Part shown: positions 1-7,233 of the stretch, piece after piece
Layout of the letters: each line of letters opens with the position of its first letter
Numbering within the stretch: position 1 is the stretch's first letter
Assembly: GCA_003232965.1 (NCBI GenBank)
Contig: QIKG01000097.1
Span: 1 to 40,406, forward strand
Reading direction: 5' to 3'
Source: Oceanospirillales bacterium
GTDB lineage: Bacteria > Pseudomonadota > Gammaproteobacteria > Xanthomonadales > SZUA-36
Length of the DNA: 40,406 nt
Program-made: the position numbers and the translations under genes
The notes under the pieces: model-generated
Databases searched by the model: none
Told to the model about the DNA's origin: nothing
The model's input: only the letters and a program-made list of their open reading frames with translations

Positions 1-294
1 GCTGTTTACACTGGATCCAAACCGTTTTTTCATCGCCAACGAACAAGCCGCAGCGCGGCGACCGCAACCGATAAGCAGGCTCGCTGGTGGCAGCGTAGTA
101 AGTGCCTCGGCTGCAGCCAGTGAAAGCGCTTCAATCCGCAGGCGTGAGCTGGAATTATCCGTTGATGTTTTAATCTGTGCCTTAATCAGGGACCCCGCCA
201 GTGCTGCAGATTGATGCAGGTGGCCTGCCCGCTCATCATCCAGCAAGAAGATAACTTTATCGTTTCTACTACAATTTAAGTCCGAGGTTTGAAT
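1..294 (-). CDS. ELM1-family protein (COG3660-like), N-terminal part only
   Basis: The gene runs off the left edge, so only about 98 N-terminal residues are seen. The frame reads KVIFLLDDERAGHLHQSAAL and then LLIGCGRRAAACSLAMKK. These match the two early signatures of the bacterial family related to mitochondrial fission protein ELM1 (LxDxRxGHxxQSxGLA and IGxGRR-x-SLAxK). The family resembles a nucleotide-sugar transferase fold and often sits beside LPS core genes, as here, but its reaction is not established. No ATG, and no GTG ahead of the conserved motif, is available. The frame opens after a stop at 298-300. An ATT at 294-292 lies six bases after AGGGAA (306-301); a TTG at 246 would cut into the conserved hydrophobic strand. 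I chose the ATT provisionally. The gene is divergent from the zinc-finger gene. Confidence 0.7.
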   Translation of the reverse strand, partial: MQTSDLNCSRNDKVIFLLDDERAGHLHQSAALAGSLIKAQIKTSTDNSSSRLRIEALSLAAAEALTTLPPASLLIGCGRRAAACSLAMKKRFGSSVNS

Positions 295-356
295 GATTTA
301 TTCCCTATCTTGTCCGTGGGCGTTAAAATAACAGATTATCGACTGGAGAAACTACC

Positions 357-563
357 GTGGCCCACACAACCGATGCTAACAACCCGGACCTGATTCCTGC
401 AAATACCCAGCAATCCTACCAGATCAGCCACGATGACCTGCCATTAAGCTGCCCCATGCCAAATATGAAAGTCTGGGATTCGCACCCTCGGGTATTCTTG
501 CCGCTGGATGCAGATGGTAAGGCCCACTGCCCTTACTGCGGTGCTGATTATAGTCTCGCCTGA
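357..563 (+). CDS. Small CHCC zinc-finger domain protein
   Basis: This 68-residue protein has the conserved tail HPRVFLPLDADGKAHCPYCG with Cys32, His43, Cys58 and Cys61 as the likely zinc ligands. That is the zf-CHCC family, related to the mitochondrial complex I accessory subunit NDUFS6. In gammaproteobacteria such proteins are often encoded beside LPS core or ilvE genes, which agrees with this neighbourhood. The start is GTG 357, chosen because GGAGAA lies about eight bases upstream. The role is unknown; the fold and metal binding are inferred from family resemblance. The next gene follows 33 bases later on the same strand, so co-transcription is likely. Confidence 0.85.
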   Translation: MAHTTDANNPDLIPANTQQSYQISHDDLPLSCPMPNMKVWDSHPRVFLPLDADGKAHCPYCGADYSLA

Positions 564-596
564 ATCTCCAACAACTAGACTAACAGGATAAAACCC

Positions 597-1694
597 TTGC
601 ATATTGTTCATTGTCTGGCATCCATGCAAACGGGTGGCTCCGAGCTGGTTGTGCTGGAGTTGACTGAAGCTGCGCGCAAGCAAGGCCACCGAGTAACTGT
701 GTTTTCAGCAGCCGGGGATTTGTGTACCCGACTGCATGCCAGCGGTGCTGAACACCTGCACTGGCCCATCGGCAAAAAAAACCTCCACACGCTGAAATTA
801 ATCCGCCGCATGAGCAACTGGCTGGCCGACAACCCTGCTGATATCGTGCATGTACATTCACGCCTACCTGCCTGGCTTGCCTGGAAGGCTATTCAGGCCC
901 TGCCGCTGCAACAACGACCGCATTTCATATCCAGCGTACATGGGCACTATTCAGTTAGTAAATACAGCGCAGTAATGACCTATGGCGAAAAAGTTATTGC
1001 GGTTTCAGACAGTATTGCCCGCTATATCCGCGAGAATTATCTACAAGTTGATGCATCTAAAGTTGTGGTGATTCCCCCCGGGGTTGATCATCTGCGCTTT
1101 CGGCAGCAGCAGATAGAACCTGAGTGGCTGGCAGCCTTTGCGTGTGAATTCCCAGGCGTAGGTGAGCGCAAATTATTGATGTTGCCGGGCCGAATTACCC
1201 GCCTAAAGGGGCATAAATGTTTTGTCCGCCTACTCGCCGGGCTGATCGCTGCCGGTGAAAATGTGCACGGCCTGATTATTGGGCCGATGTCGTCGGGTAA
1301 ACAACATTATCTGGATGAAATTTCAGAGCTGGCTCTGGATTTAGGAATTGCCGAACAACTCGACTATGCCGGTAATCGCAAAGACATGCCGGAATTAATG
1401 CAACGCGCCGAGCTGGTGCTTAATCTTTCTATCAAAGCCGAAGCCTTTGGCCGTACCGTTAATGAAGCGCTTAGCGTGGGTACGCCTGTAGTTGCCTGGG
1501 ATCGTGGCGGTGTTAATGAGTTGCTGGGTGAGTTATTTCCCCAAGGACGGGTCGAGCCGGGTGATGAAGCCGCCCTGCTGGAAACCTGCCGAAAGCTACT
1601 GCACCAAGCTGGTGAAATCAGCAGCAATCAGGCTTACAGCCTTGCGGCGACAAATGCGGCCACCTTAGATTTATACGCGGAGCTTTGCCGATGA
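597..1694 (+). CDS. GT4-family glycosyltransferase, LPS core or O-antigen
   Basis: The 365-residue protein has the GT-B layout. The N-terminal part reads HIVHCLASMQTGGSELVVLE, with the acceptor-side loop GGSE. The C-terminal nucleotide-sugar half contains PGRITRLKGH and the EX7E-type segment KAEAFGRTVNEALSVGTPVVA. This is a retaining GT4 enzyme moving a sugar from an NDP- or GDP-sugar at the inner face of the membrane. The start is TTG 597, supported by AGGA at 584-587 and by the position of the first beta strand. The 3' end overlaps the ligase gene by four bases (ATGA), implying translational coupling. The sugar specificity cannot be read from the sequence. Confidence 0.85.
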   Translation: MHIVHCLASMQTGGSELVVLELTEAARKQGHRVTVFSAAGDLCTRLHASGAEHLHWPIGKKNLHTLKLIRRMSNWLADNPADIVHVHSRLPAWLAWKAIQALPLQQRPHFISSVHGHYSVSKYSAVMTYGEKVIAVSDSIARYIRENYLQVDASKVVVIPPGVDHLRFRQQQIEPEWLAAFACEFPGVGERKLLMLPGRITRLKGHKCFVRLLAGLIAAGENVHGLIIGPMSSGKQHYLDEISELALDLGIAEQLDYAGNRKDMPELMQRAELVLNLSIKAEAFGRTVNEALSVGTPVVAWDRGGVNELLGELFPQGRVEPGDEAALLETCRKLLHQAGEISSNQAYSLAATNAATLDLYAELCR

Positions 1695-2926
1695 TTGCCT
1701 CAGGCTACCAAAAGAATCCCTGGTGGGCGGCTGTACTGATCGCCGCTTATCCCATGCTGCTACCGTTTTCAAGAACAGCTGAAGTTCCACTTAGCATGTT
1801 GGCAATTACCGGCATGGTATTGCTCTGGCGACAGGGGCGCGCCATCAAACACTGGCCTAGCTCACGCGCCTTGCTACTGGTATTTTTATGTATGTGGCTA
1901 CCAATGGTGGTGTCCTCAGTAGATGCCTTTAATCCCTCTGGCTCCTGGTATCACAGCCTGGTGTCCCTGCGCTTTTTCTTTGCAGCTTTAGCCATGGCCT
2001 GGTTGTCCCGTTTCAGTGCGGTACGCGAACGTGCCATGCTATTAATATCCTTAGTGCTGGGTTTTTGGGTGGTCGACAGCCTGATACAGTTTATTTTCGG
2101 GGTGGATTTGCTCGGCTTCCCGAACACGGCTGACCGCCTCAATGGCCCTTTCGGCATGCGGCATTTTCGGCTCGGTATGATCCTTGCTGTATTTTCACCG
2201 ATTTTATTCGAACAGGTACGCCGCAGTTGGGGCGGTTACGGCCTGCTACTGGTCATACCGTTAACCGTTTTTGTGGTGATTCTCAGCGGGGTGCGCTCAG
2301 GCTGGGTGATCATCGCCTTGGCCGTGCCATTGTTTTTGTTTTGGGCCGCACGGCGAAATAACTGGCCGCTATTGCCTCTCAGCGCGATCACCACTGTCGG
2401 TGCTATTTTGCTGCTAAGTCTGGCCTGGGTGAGTTCACCATTGGTTCAGGAACGCATGGAGCTCAGCATGGGCCTGGGCTCCGGTGATATACAGACCACC
2501 GACCACGCCTTATCCAACCGCATACCTATCTGGGAGACATCACTGCGAATATTTAAAGCCTACCCGTTGGTTGGCGTTGGCATTGATAGTTATCGTGAAG
2601 CTTATGTGGTTTATGCAGCAGATGATGACCCGCATGTAGCTACTAATGGCATTGGTGGCTATCATGCACACAACCTGATTCTAGAGGTTCTGTCAGCTAC
2701 CGGCTTGCTTGGTCTGCTTGGATTAATCTTGGCCAGCCGCATTATGTATCGCCTATGGCAACAGGCAGATGCCGCTTCACGCCAGTCTATGCTGCCGTTT
2801 GCGCTGGCATTGGTGCTACTGATGTTGCCGTTTAATTCGCACTTCTCTCACTATGGTACTTTCCTGTCCTCAGTCAGTTGGTGGTTGCTCGGGCTATGGA
2901 TGGGTGCCTTCCGCCGGCGCGAATAA
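1691..2926 (+). CDS. waaL: O-antigen ligase / polymerase family membrane protein
   Basis: This 411-residue hydrophobic protein has about ten to twelve membrane segments and a large periplasmic loop. The C-terminal half contains the Wzy_C/WaaL signature YHAHNLILEVLSATGLLGLLG-like segment (around residues 321-340), with the HNxxLxxxxxxGxxG pattern that includes the conserved His of O-antigen ligases. Ligases transfer undecaprenyl-linked O-polysaccharide to lipid A-core in the periplasm. A Wzy polymerase has the same fold. The ligase is favoured because the island uses an ABC exporter, which needs no Wzy, and because the gene sits between core-type glycosyltransferases. ATG 1691 overlaps the upstream stop (ATGA); an in-frame TTG six bases earlier is less likely. 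Confidence 0.8.
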   Translation: MIASGYQKNPWWAAVLIAAYPMLLPFSRTAEVPLSMLAITGMVLLWRQGRAIKHWPSSRALLLVFLCMWLPMVVSSVDAFNPSGSWYHSLVSLRFFFAALAMAWLSRFSAVRERAMLLISLVLGFWVVDSLIQFIFGVDLLGFPNTADRLNGPFGMRHFRLGMILAVFSPILFEQVRRSWGGYGLLLVIPLTVFVVILSGVRSGWVIIALAVPLFLFWAARRNNWPLLPLSAITTVGAILLLSLAWVSSPLVQERMELSMGLGSGDIQTTDHALSNRIPIWETSLRIFKAYPLVGVGIDSYREAYVVYAADDDPHVATNGIGGYHAHNLILEVLSATGLLGLLGLILASRIMYRLWQQADAASRQSMLPFALALVLLMLPFNSHFSHYGTFLSSVSWWLLGLWMGAFRRRE

Positions 2927-2928
2927 AC

Positions 2929-3723
2929 ATGCCATCTATCAGCAACAAGTTTTATCTCAGTGCGGTAATCACTACATTTAATAATGAAGCCACCCTGGGG
3001 CGGTGTTTAAGCTCGCTGAACCTTAATGAACGGCCGTTGACTGATGAAATACTGGTGCTCGATTCCGGCAGCACAGATAGCAGCGTTGCCATAGCCACAT
3101 GCCACGGTAGCAGAGTTGAAACCAGAGCCTTCAACAACTACAGCGAACAAAAACAACGGGCGATTGAGTTGGCAAAACACGACTGGGTATTGTTGCTGGA
3201 CGCGGATGAATACTTATCGCCAGAACTGCAAGAAAGCCTACTACAATGGCGGCAACAACCCCCAAGCGCCGACGCTTACCGCTTGCAACGGCGAGAGTGG
3301 CTGCTGTGGCGCTGGCAACATCGCTGGAGCAAACCCGTCACGCCCATTCGCTTGTTTGACCGCCGCACAACCCGAATGAACAGTGTGCCGGTGCACGCAG
3401 CCCCGGCATGTGATGGGCAGGTGGATACGCTGAAAGCAGCACTTCTACATACGGGCGAAGCTAACATCCATACCAAAGTTGAGAAAATTAACCAATATTC
3501 TAGCGGCCAGGCTGAGTGGCGGAAATCACGCCGGTTTTTGCGGCTGCGGATGCTAGTATATCCCTGCGTTGCTTTCTGGCGGGAGTACTTGCTCAGGCGG
3601 CAGTTTCTAAATGGTTGGGCCGGATTTATTGCTGCCAAGAGTGCAGCCTTTTACGCTTTTCTAAAATACGCCAAGGCCTATGAATTAACCCGTAAGGGGC
3701 AGGGCGATCAACCGCCTGAATAA
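2929..3723 (+). CDS. WaaE-like GT2 glycosyltransferase (LPS core)
   Basis: The protein has 264 residues from ATG 2929, two bases after the ligase stop, suggesting translational coupling; there is no clear ribosome-binding site. The GT-A fold starts with AVITTFNNEATLGRCLSSL. It continues with LVLDSGSTDSS, NNYSEQKQRAIE and the metal-binding DADEYL. The SEQKQ-x-AI pattern and the length match the WaaE/KdtX group, which adds a beta-glucose to the inner-core heptose in enterobacteria. The donor here is not certain. Its 3' end overlaps the convergent acyltransferase gene by 16 bases. Confidence 0.8.
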   Translation: MPSISNKFYLSAVITTFNNEATLGRCLSSLNLNERPLTDEILVLDSGSTDSSVAIATCHGSRVETRAFNNYSEQKQRAIELAKHDWVLLLDADEYLSPELQESLLQWRQQPPSADAYRLQRREWLLWRWQHRWSKPVTPIRLFDRRTTRMNSVPVHAAPACDGQVDTLKAALLHTGEANIHTKVEKINQYSSGQAEWRKSRRFLRLRMLVYPCVAFWREYLLRRQFLNGWAGFIAAKSAAFYAFLKYAKAYELTRKGQGDQPPE

Positions 3724-4643
3724 AAGGGCGGTTCCCCCGGGGGCCGGGTTTTAAAACGCCGGTGAATCCACCAGTATTGTTCTGGGGCCATCCGGATCAT
3801 CTGCTCCAATACCGCATTGACCTGTTGTAAATCTTTCTCATCATCGCCGCTGAAATCATCCAGTGGCGGTAGTATTTCCAGACGGAAACGATTACCGGGT
3901 AAGCGAATAGGCATCATCGGGATAACCACAGCTTTGCCGGCTTTTGCCAGGCGCAGGGGGGCGGTCATGGTGGCTGTCTGAATGCCAAAAAAAGGCACGA
4001 ATAGGCTTTGTTCACCGCGCATATCCATATCGGCGGTATACCAAAGGGCGCCGCCTTCGCGCAGATAACGCATCGCTGTACGCACTTCCCGTTTCTTGAT
4101 CATATAGACGGACTTATGCGAGCGCTGGCGCAGCGCCATATATTCCATCACCGGGTTTTTATGTGGCCGATAAATCGCGCCGATGGGGGTTTTCGCTGTC
4201 AGCAGTGATGAACCGATTTCCATACAAGTGCTATGAACGCTTAACAGCAAAATACCTTTACCTTCACGCTGGGCGGCCTCAATATGTTCGAACCCACCAA
4301 TGCTGCCAATGCGCTCGACAAAAGCTCTGCTTCGCCACCAAATATAGATTGTTTCGCCCGGCATACTTGCCAGCGCAGTTAGGTTTTGGTCCAACATTTC
4401 GGCTCTTTCTTGCGGGCTTTTATCCGCAAAACAAGCGGCCAGATTCTGTTCGATAATAGCCAGCCTTTTTTTCATTAAGACTTTAATCACTGGTTTCAGG
4501 CTACGACTCAAAGCCATGCCCAGCGCAAATGGCAGGCGTGAATATAACCACGAAAGCCCCAGCAACAGCCAGCTAAGCCAATGCTTTGGATGCAGCAAAG
4601 GTTTCAATGGTGGAAGCGGGGCGCTTTTCACAGGTGGTTTCAT
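3708..4643 (-). CDS. lpxL: Lipid A biosynthesis acyltransferase (LpxL/HtrB family)
   Basis: The protein is 311 residues from ATG 4643. LpxL-type enzymes add a secondary acyl chain to Kdo2-lipid IVA at the inner membrane. A hydrophobic anchor (HWLSWLLLGLSWLYSRLPFAL) lies near the N terminus. The HX4E catalytic box is seen as VHSTCMEIG. IYRPHKNP, ALWYTADMD and the C-terminal EQYWWIHRRFKTRP are family hallmarks. The frame stays open upstream to 4730, but that extension would be encoded by a palindromic repeat (4702-4727) and is rejected. Whether it is the lauroyl (LpxL), palmitoleoyl (LpxP) or myristoyl (LpxM) paralogue cannot be told; the symbol is a family label. Confidence 0.85.
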   Translation of the reverse strand: MKPPVKSAPLPPLKPLLHPKHWLSWLLLGLSWLYSRLPFALGMALSRSLKPVIKVLMKKRLAIIEQNLAACFADKSPQERAEMLDQNLTALASMPGETIYIWWRSRAFVERIGSIGGFEHIEAAQREGKGILLLSVHSTCMEIGSSLLTAKTPIGAIYRPHKNPVMEYMALRQRSHKSVYMIKKREVRTAMRYLREGGALWYTADMDMRGEQSLFVPFFGIQTATMTAPLRLAKAGKAVVIPMMPIRLPGNRFRLEILPPLDDFSGDDEKDLQQVNAVLEQMIRMAPEQYWWIHRRFKTRPPGEPPFYSGG

Positions 4644-4701
4644 TACACTATTGTCGGGGATTTTTGCAGTAACTGCTAGTAAAAGCCTTGTTACCCCCAG
4701 C

Positions 4702-4727
4702 GTAGGCTGGGCATTTATGCCCACGCG
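4702..4727 (+). repeat. REP-like palindromic repeat, copy A
   Basis: The unit GTAGGCTGGGCATTTATGCC continues to CCACGCG. The core TGGGCATTTATGCCCA is an almost perfect inverted repeat around the central TTTA. Flanks are asymmetric (GTAGG at the left, ACGCG at the right), so orientation can be assigned. It lies just upstream of the lipid A acyltransferase start. Confidence 0.85.
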
Positions 4728-4776
4728 CAAAAACCAACCAAGCCAAATTCTTTTCTCAAATATTTATAATTTCTTT

Positions 4777-4802
4777 GCGTGGGCATAAATGCCCACCCTA
4801 CG
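4777..4802 (-). repeat. REP-like palindromic repeat, copy B (inverted)
   Basis: This is the same unit as copy A in the opposite orientation, with the perfect 18-base palindrome GTGGGCATAAATGCCCAC followed by CCTACG. Copies A and B face each other across about 50 bases of AT-rich DNA, a head-to-head arrangement typical of REP/BIME elements. Confidence 0.85.
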
Positions 4803-4813
4803 GGAGTGTTGGG

Positions 4814-4840
4814 GTAGGCTGGGCATTTATGCCCACGCGT
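4814..4840 (+). repeat. REP-like palindromic repeat, copy C
   Basis: This is the same orientation as copy A (GTAGGCTGGGCATTTATGCC, then CACGCG). It sits immediately 3' of the tatD stop, so its stem-loop would fall in the 3' untranslated region of the minus-strand operon and could act as an mRNA-stabilising or weak termination structure. Confidence 0.85.
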
Positions 4841-4845
4841 TCGGT

Positions 4846-5646
4846 TTAAGGCAGGCTAAAAAACACCCGTGCATTTCGACTTGTATTGGCGGCGGTTACT
4901 AATGGACTTTCACCTCGACAGGCCGCAACTGTGCCTAATATCCACGGCAAAACCCGCGGCTCATTCCGGTGGCTCTTTATTTTGGGGCGTAAATTTCGCG
5001 GCTTTAAATACGGCGCGTCGGTTTCTATCAACAAACGATTCTCGGGTATATCCCCCACCAAATCTTTCAGGTGACCCCCGCGGCGTTCATCACAAATCCA
5101 GCCGGTAATGCCAATATAGCAATCTAAATCAAGGTAATCATGCAACGCCTCACGGGTATCAGTAAAACAATGCACCACTACATCGGTCAGCTGATCGCGA
5201 AAACTTTTTAATATAACTAAAAAATCTGCGTGTGCATCTCGTTGGTGTAAAAACAGCGGTAATTGGGTATCGATCGCGATCTGGATTTGCCCTTCGAAGG
5301 CTTTTTTCTGTGTAGGCCGAGGGCAAAAATCACGAAAATAATCAAGCCCTGCTTCACCCACTGCAACCACTTCATCTGCTTGCACCAACTGTCGAAGTTG
5401 CCGGTCTGTTTCAGCACAATAATCTACCGCATGGTGAGGGTGCACACCCGCTGTAGCAAATAGGTGGTTGGGATAAAGTTTTGCCAGCTCCAAAGCAGCA
5501 ACACTACCCGCCACTGACCCACCGGTTACCGCCATCTGGCTTACTCCGGCTTCAATCGCGTGACGAATAACCTGTTCGCGGTCTTTGTCAAAGCTATCGT
5601 GGGTAAGGTTGCAGCCGATATCAACCAAATCGAGTTCATGTTTCAT
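4846..5646 (-). CDS. tatD: TatD-family metal-dependent deoxyribonuclease
   Basis: The protein is 266 residues, close to E. coli TatD (about 260). The first motif is DIGCNLTHDSF, followed by TAGVHPHH, VAVGEAGLDYFRDF, FLHQRDAH, VVHCFTDTREAL, GITGWICDERRGG and LLIETDAPYL. Together these give the His/Glu/Asp metal ligands of the TIM-barrel hydrolase. The NLT version of the first motif and CDERRG point to TatD proper rather than YcfH or YjjV. TatD is a cytoplasmic 3'-5' exonuclease linked to DNA repair. ATG 5646 follows GGAAG with good spacing and overlaps the stop of the galE remnant. The frame is open a little further upstream, but that part is leftover galE sequence. Confidence 0.93.
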   Translation of the reverse strand: MKHELDLVDIGCNLTHDSFDKDREQVIRHAIEAGVSQMAVTGGSVAGSVAALELAKLYPNHLFATAGVHPHHAVDYCAETDRQLRQLVQADEVVAVGEAGLDYFRDFCPRPTQKKAFEGQIQIAIDTQLPLFLHQRDAHADFLVILKSFRDQLTDVVVHCFTDTREALHDYLDLDCYIGITGWICDERRGGHLKDLVGDIPENRLLIETDAPYLKPRNLRPKIKSHRNEPRVLPWILGTVAACRGESPLVTAANTSRNARVFFSLP

Positions 5647-5869
5647 ACAGGCTTCCGCGATTGCTGCCAACGCCAAGTATCGCGGCACATATCATCGAGT
5701 GTACGCGTTGAACAGCTGATTTAAACTCTCGGTATCGCAGATATCACCTTCTACAAACTCGGGAGCCTTGCCGGTGATTTGTGCGATGCGGTCAATAACC
5801 GGCCTCCTGCAGCACCACACAAGCATGTGAACTTATAAAACCACAACCGCCGGCAATCAGAATTGTCAT
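5643..5869 (-). pseudogene. galE: galE remnant (UDP-glucose 4-epimerase), internally deleted
   Basis: Starting one base after the ugd stop, the frame reads MTILIAGGCGFISSHACVVL, a GalE N terminus with the last glycine of the GxxGxxG motif changed to Ser. It reaches a TGA after GY. A shifted frame continues with EFVEGDICDTESLNQLFNAY, as in GalE. A third frame then reads DDMCRDTWRWQ, which is the extreme C terminus of GalE, and its TGA overlaps the tatD start codon. About 227 bases remain of roughly 1 kb. At least two deletions are implied: one of about 20 codons after GY, and one removing most of the gene. It cannot encode an epimerase. Confidence 0.85.
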
Positions 5870-7192
5870 TTATGCCCTGCCGATTGAATAGTAGGTGATG
5901 CCGTCTTCGCGCATTTTTTTCGGCTCAAACAGGTTGCGCCCATCAAAAATCACTGGCTTGGCGGCGTGTTGCTTCAACATATCTACATCTAACACCTTAA
6001 AATGTTGCCACTCAGTAACAATAACCAGCGCATCGGCACCCTCAAGCACAGCCTCCTTAGATTCCATCAACACGAAATCATCTCGTTGACCATAAATCCG
6101 TTTGCACTCTGGCATCGCCTCGGGGTCATAAGCCTGAACTTTGGCGCCGGCATCCCAAAGGGCTTCCATTAATACCCGACTGGGGGCATCACGCATATCA
6201 TCGGTGTTGGGTTTAAAACTTAAACCCCAGAGGGCAAATGTTTTGTCCTTTAAGTCATTCTCAAAGTGCTTGCTAATTTTCTCAAATAATTTCTTTTTCT
6301 GACGGAAGTTAACCGCCTCCACAGACTTGAGTATTTCCGGATCATAGCCAACGGACTCAGCTGTACGCACCAATGCCTGCACATCCTTAGGGAAACAGGA
6401 GCCACCATAACCACAGCCCGGATAAATAAAGTGATAGCCAATGCGTTTATCCGAACCAATGCCCTGACGCACCGCTTCAATATCCGCACCCAGTGCCTCG
6501 GCAAGGTTGGAGATTTCATTCATGAAGCTGATTTTAGTAGCCAGCATGGCATTAGCTGTATATTTAGTTAGTTCAGCACTTTTAACATCCATGATAAGTA
6601 TGCGCTCATGATTGCGGTTCATGGGGGCGTAGAGTTCCCGCATAGTGTCTGCAGCAGTGGTGCTGTTGGTCCCAATAATTATCCGATCAGGACGTTTGCA
6701 GTCTTGAATAGCTGAGCCTTCTTTCAAAAACTCAGGGTTAGATACTACGCTGAAATCGATGTTAACCCCGCGTTTTTGTAAAATCTCGCTAACACTAAAT
6801 TCAACTTTTTCTGCAGTGCCAACAGGCACTGTGCTTTTGTCGACAATGATTTTAGGATAGGTCATATGGGTCGCGATAGTTTCGGCAACCGTCAATACAG
6901 CAGCAAGGTCAGCCGTACCACTTTCATCCGGCGGCGTACCTACCGCAATAAACTGGATATCACCATGAGCAACCCCGGTTTTTGCATCGGTAGTAAATTC
7001 CAACCGACCGGTTGCTGTATTTGCCTTAACCAAGGAAGTTAAACCCGGCTCAAAAATTGGAATGATACCTTTGTTAAGGTTATTGATTCTGTTCTCATCA
7101 ACATCAACACATACAACATGGTGCCCGGTATCGGCAAACACGGCCGCCTGCACCAAACCAACATAGCCTACACCGAATATCGTAATTTTCAT
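5870..7192 (-). CDS. ugd: UDP-glucose 6-dehydrogenase
   Basis: This 440-residue enzyme oxidises UDP-glucose to UDP-glucuronate with two NAD+. The N-terminal Rossmann motif is FGVGYVGLVQAAVFADTGH. VGTPPDESGTADL, DKSTVPVGT and NPEFLKEGSAI follow. The catalytic cysteine lies in GCGYGGSCFPKD, and the C-terminal NAD-binding part has FKPNTDDMRDAPS. Length and motifs are normal. ATG 7192 has AAGG about eight bases upstream. It sits 36 bases after the fcl stop, with two palindromic repeats near the junction. UDP-glucuronate could feed acidic sugars in the polysaccharide, or pentoses if a decarboxylase exists elsewhere. Confidence 0.96.
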   Translation of the reverse strand: MKITIFGVGYVGLVQAAVFADTGHHVVCVDVDENRINNLNKGIIPIFEPGLTSLVKANTATGRLEFTTDAKTGVAHGDIQFIAVGTPPDESGTADLAAVLTVAETIATHMTYPKIIVDKSTVPVGTAEKVEFSVSEILQKRGVNIDFSVVSNPEFLKEGSAIQDCKRPDRIIIGTNSTTAADTMRELYAPMNRNHERILIMDVKSAELTKYTANAMLATKISFMNEISNLAEALGADIEAVRQGIGSDKRIGYHFIYPGCGYGGSCFPKDVQALVRTAESVGYDPEILKSVEAVNFRQKKKLFEKISKHFENDLKDKTFALWGLSFKPNTDDMRDAPSRVLMEALWDAGAKVQAYDPEAMPECKRIYGQRDDFVLMESKEAVLEGADALVIVTEWQHFKVLDVDMLKQHAAKPVIFDGRNLFEPKKMREDGITYYSIGRA

Positions 7193-7206
7193 CTGTTTTG
7201 CCTTGA

Positions 7207-7233
7207 CGCGTGGGCATAAATGCCCACCCTACC
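7207..7233 (-). repeat. REP-like palindromic repeat, copy D
   Basis: The sequence CGCGTGGGCATAAATGCCCA continues to CCCTACC, the same orientation as copy B. It lies 15 bases upstream of the ugd start codon and contains the stop codon of fcl (7229-7231). Its stem-loop would form in the leader just before the ugd ribosome-binding site. Confidence 0.85.

Noticed and set aside
1691..2926. Wzy O-antigen polymerase instead of ligase
   Set aside because: The exporter is of the ABC type, no Wzx flippase is seen, and the gene sits among LPS core genes. The fold alone cannot separate the two.
4644..4730. Longer N terminus for the lipid A acyltransferase
   Set aside because: The added residues are encoded by a palindromic repeat and the membrane anchor typical of the family starts after ATG 4643.
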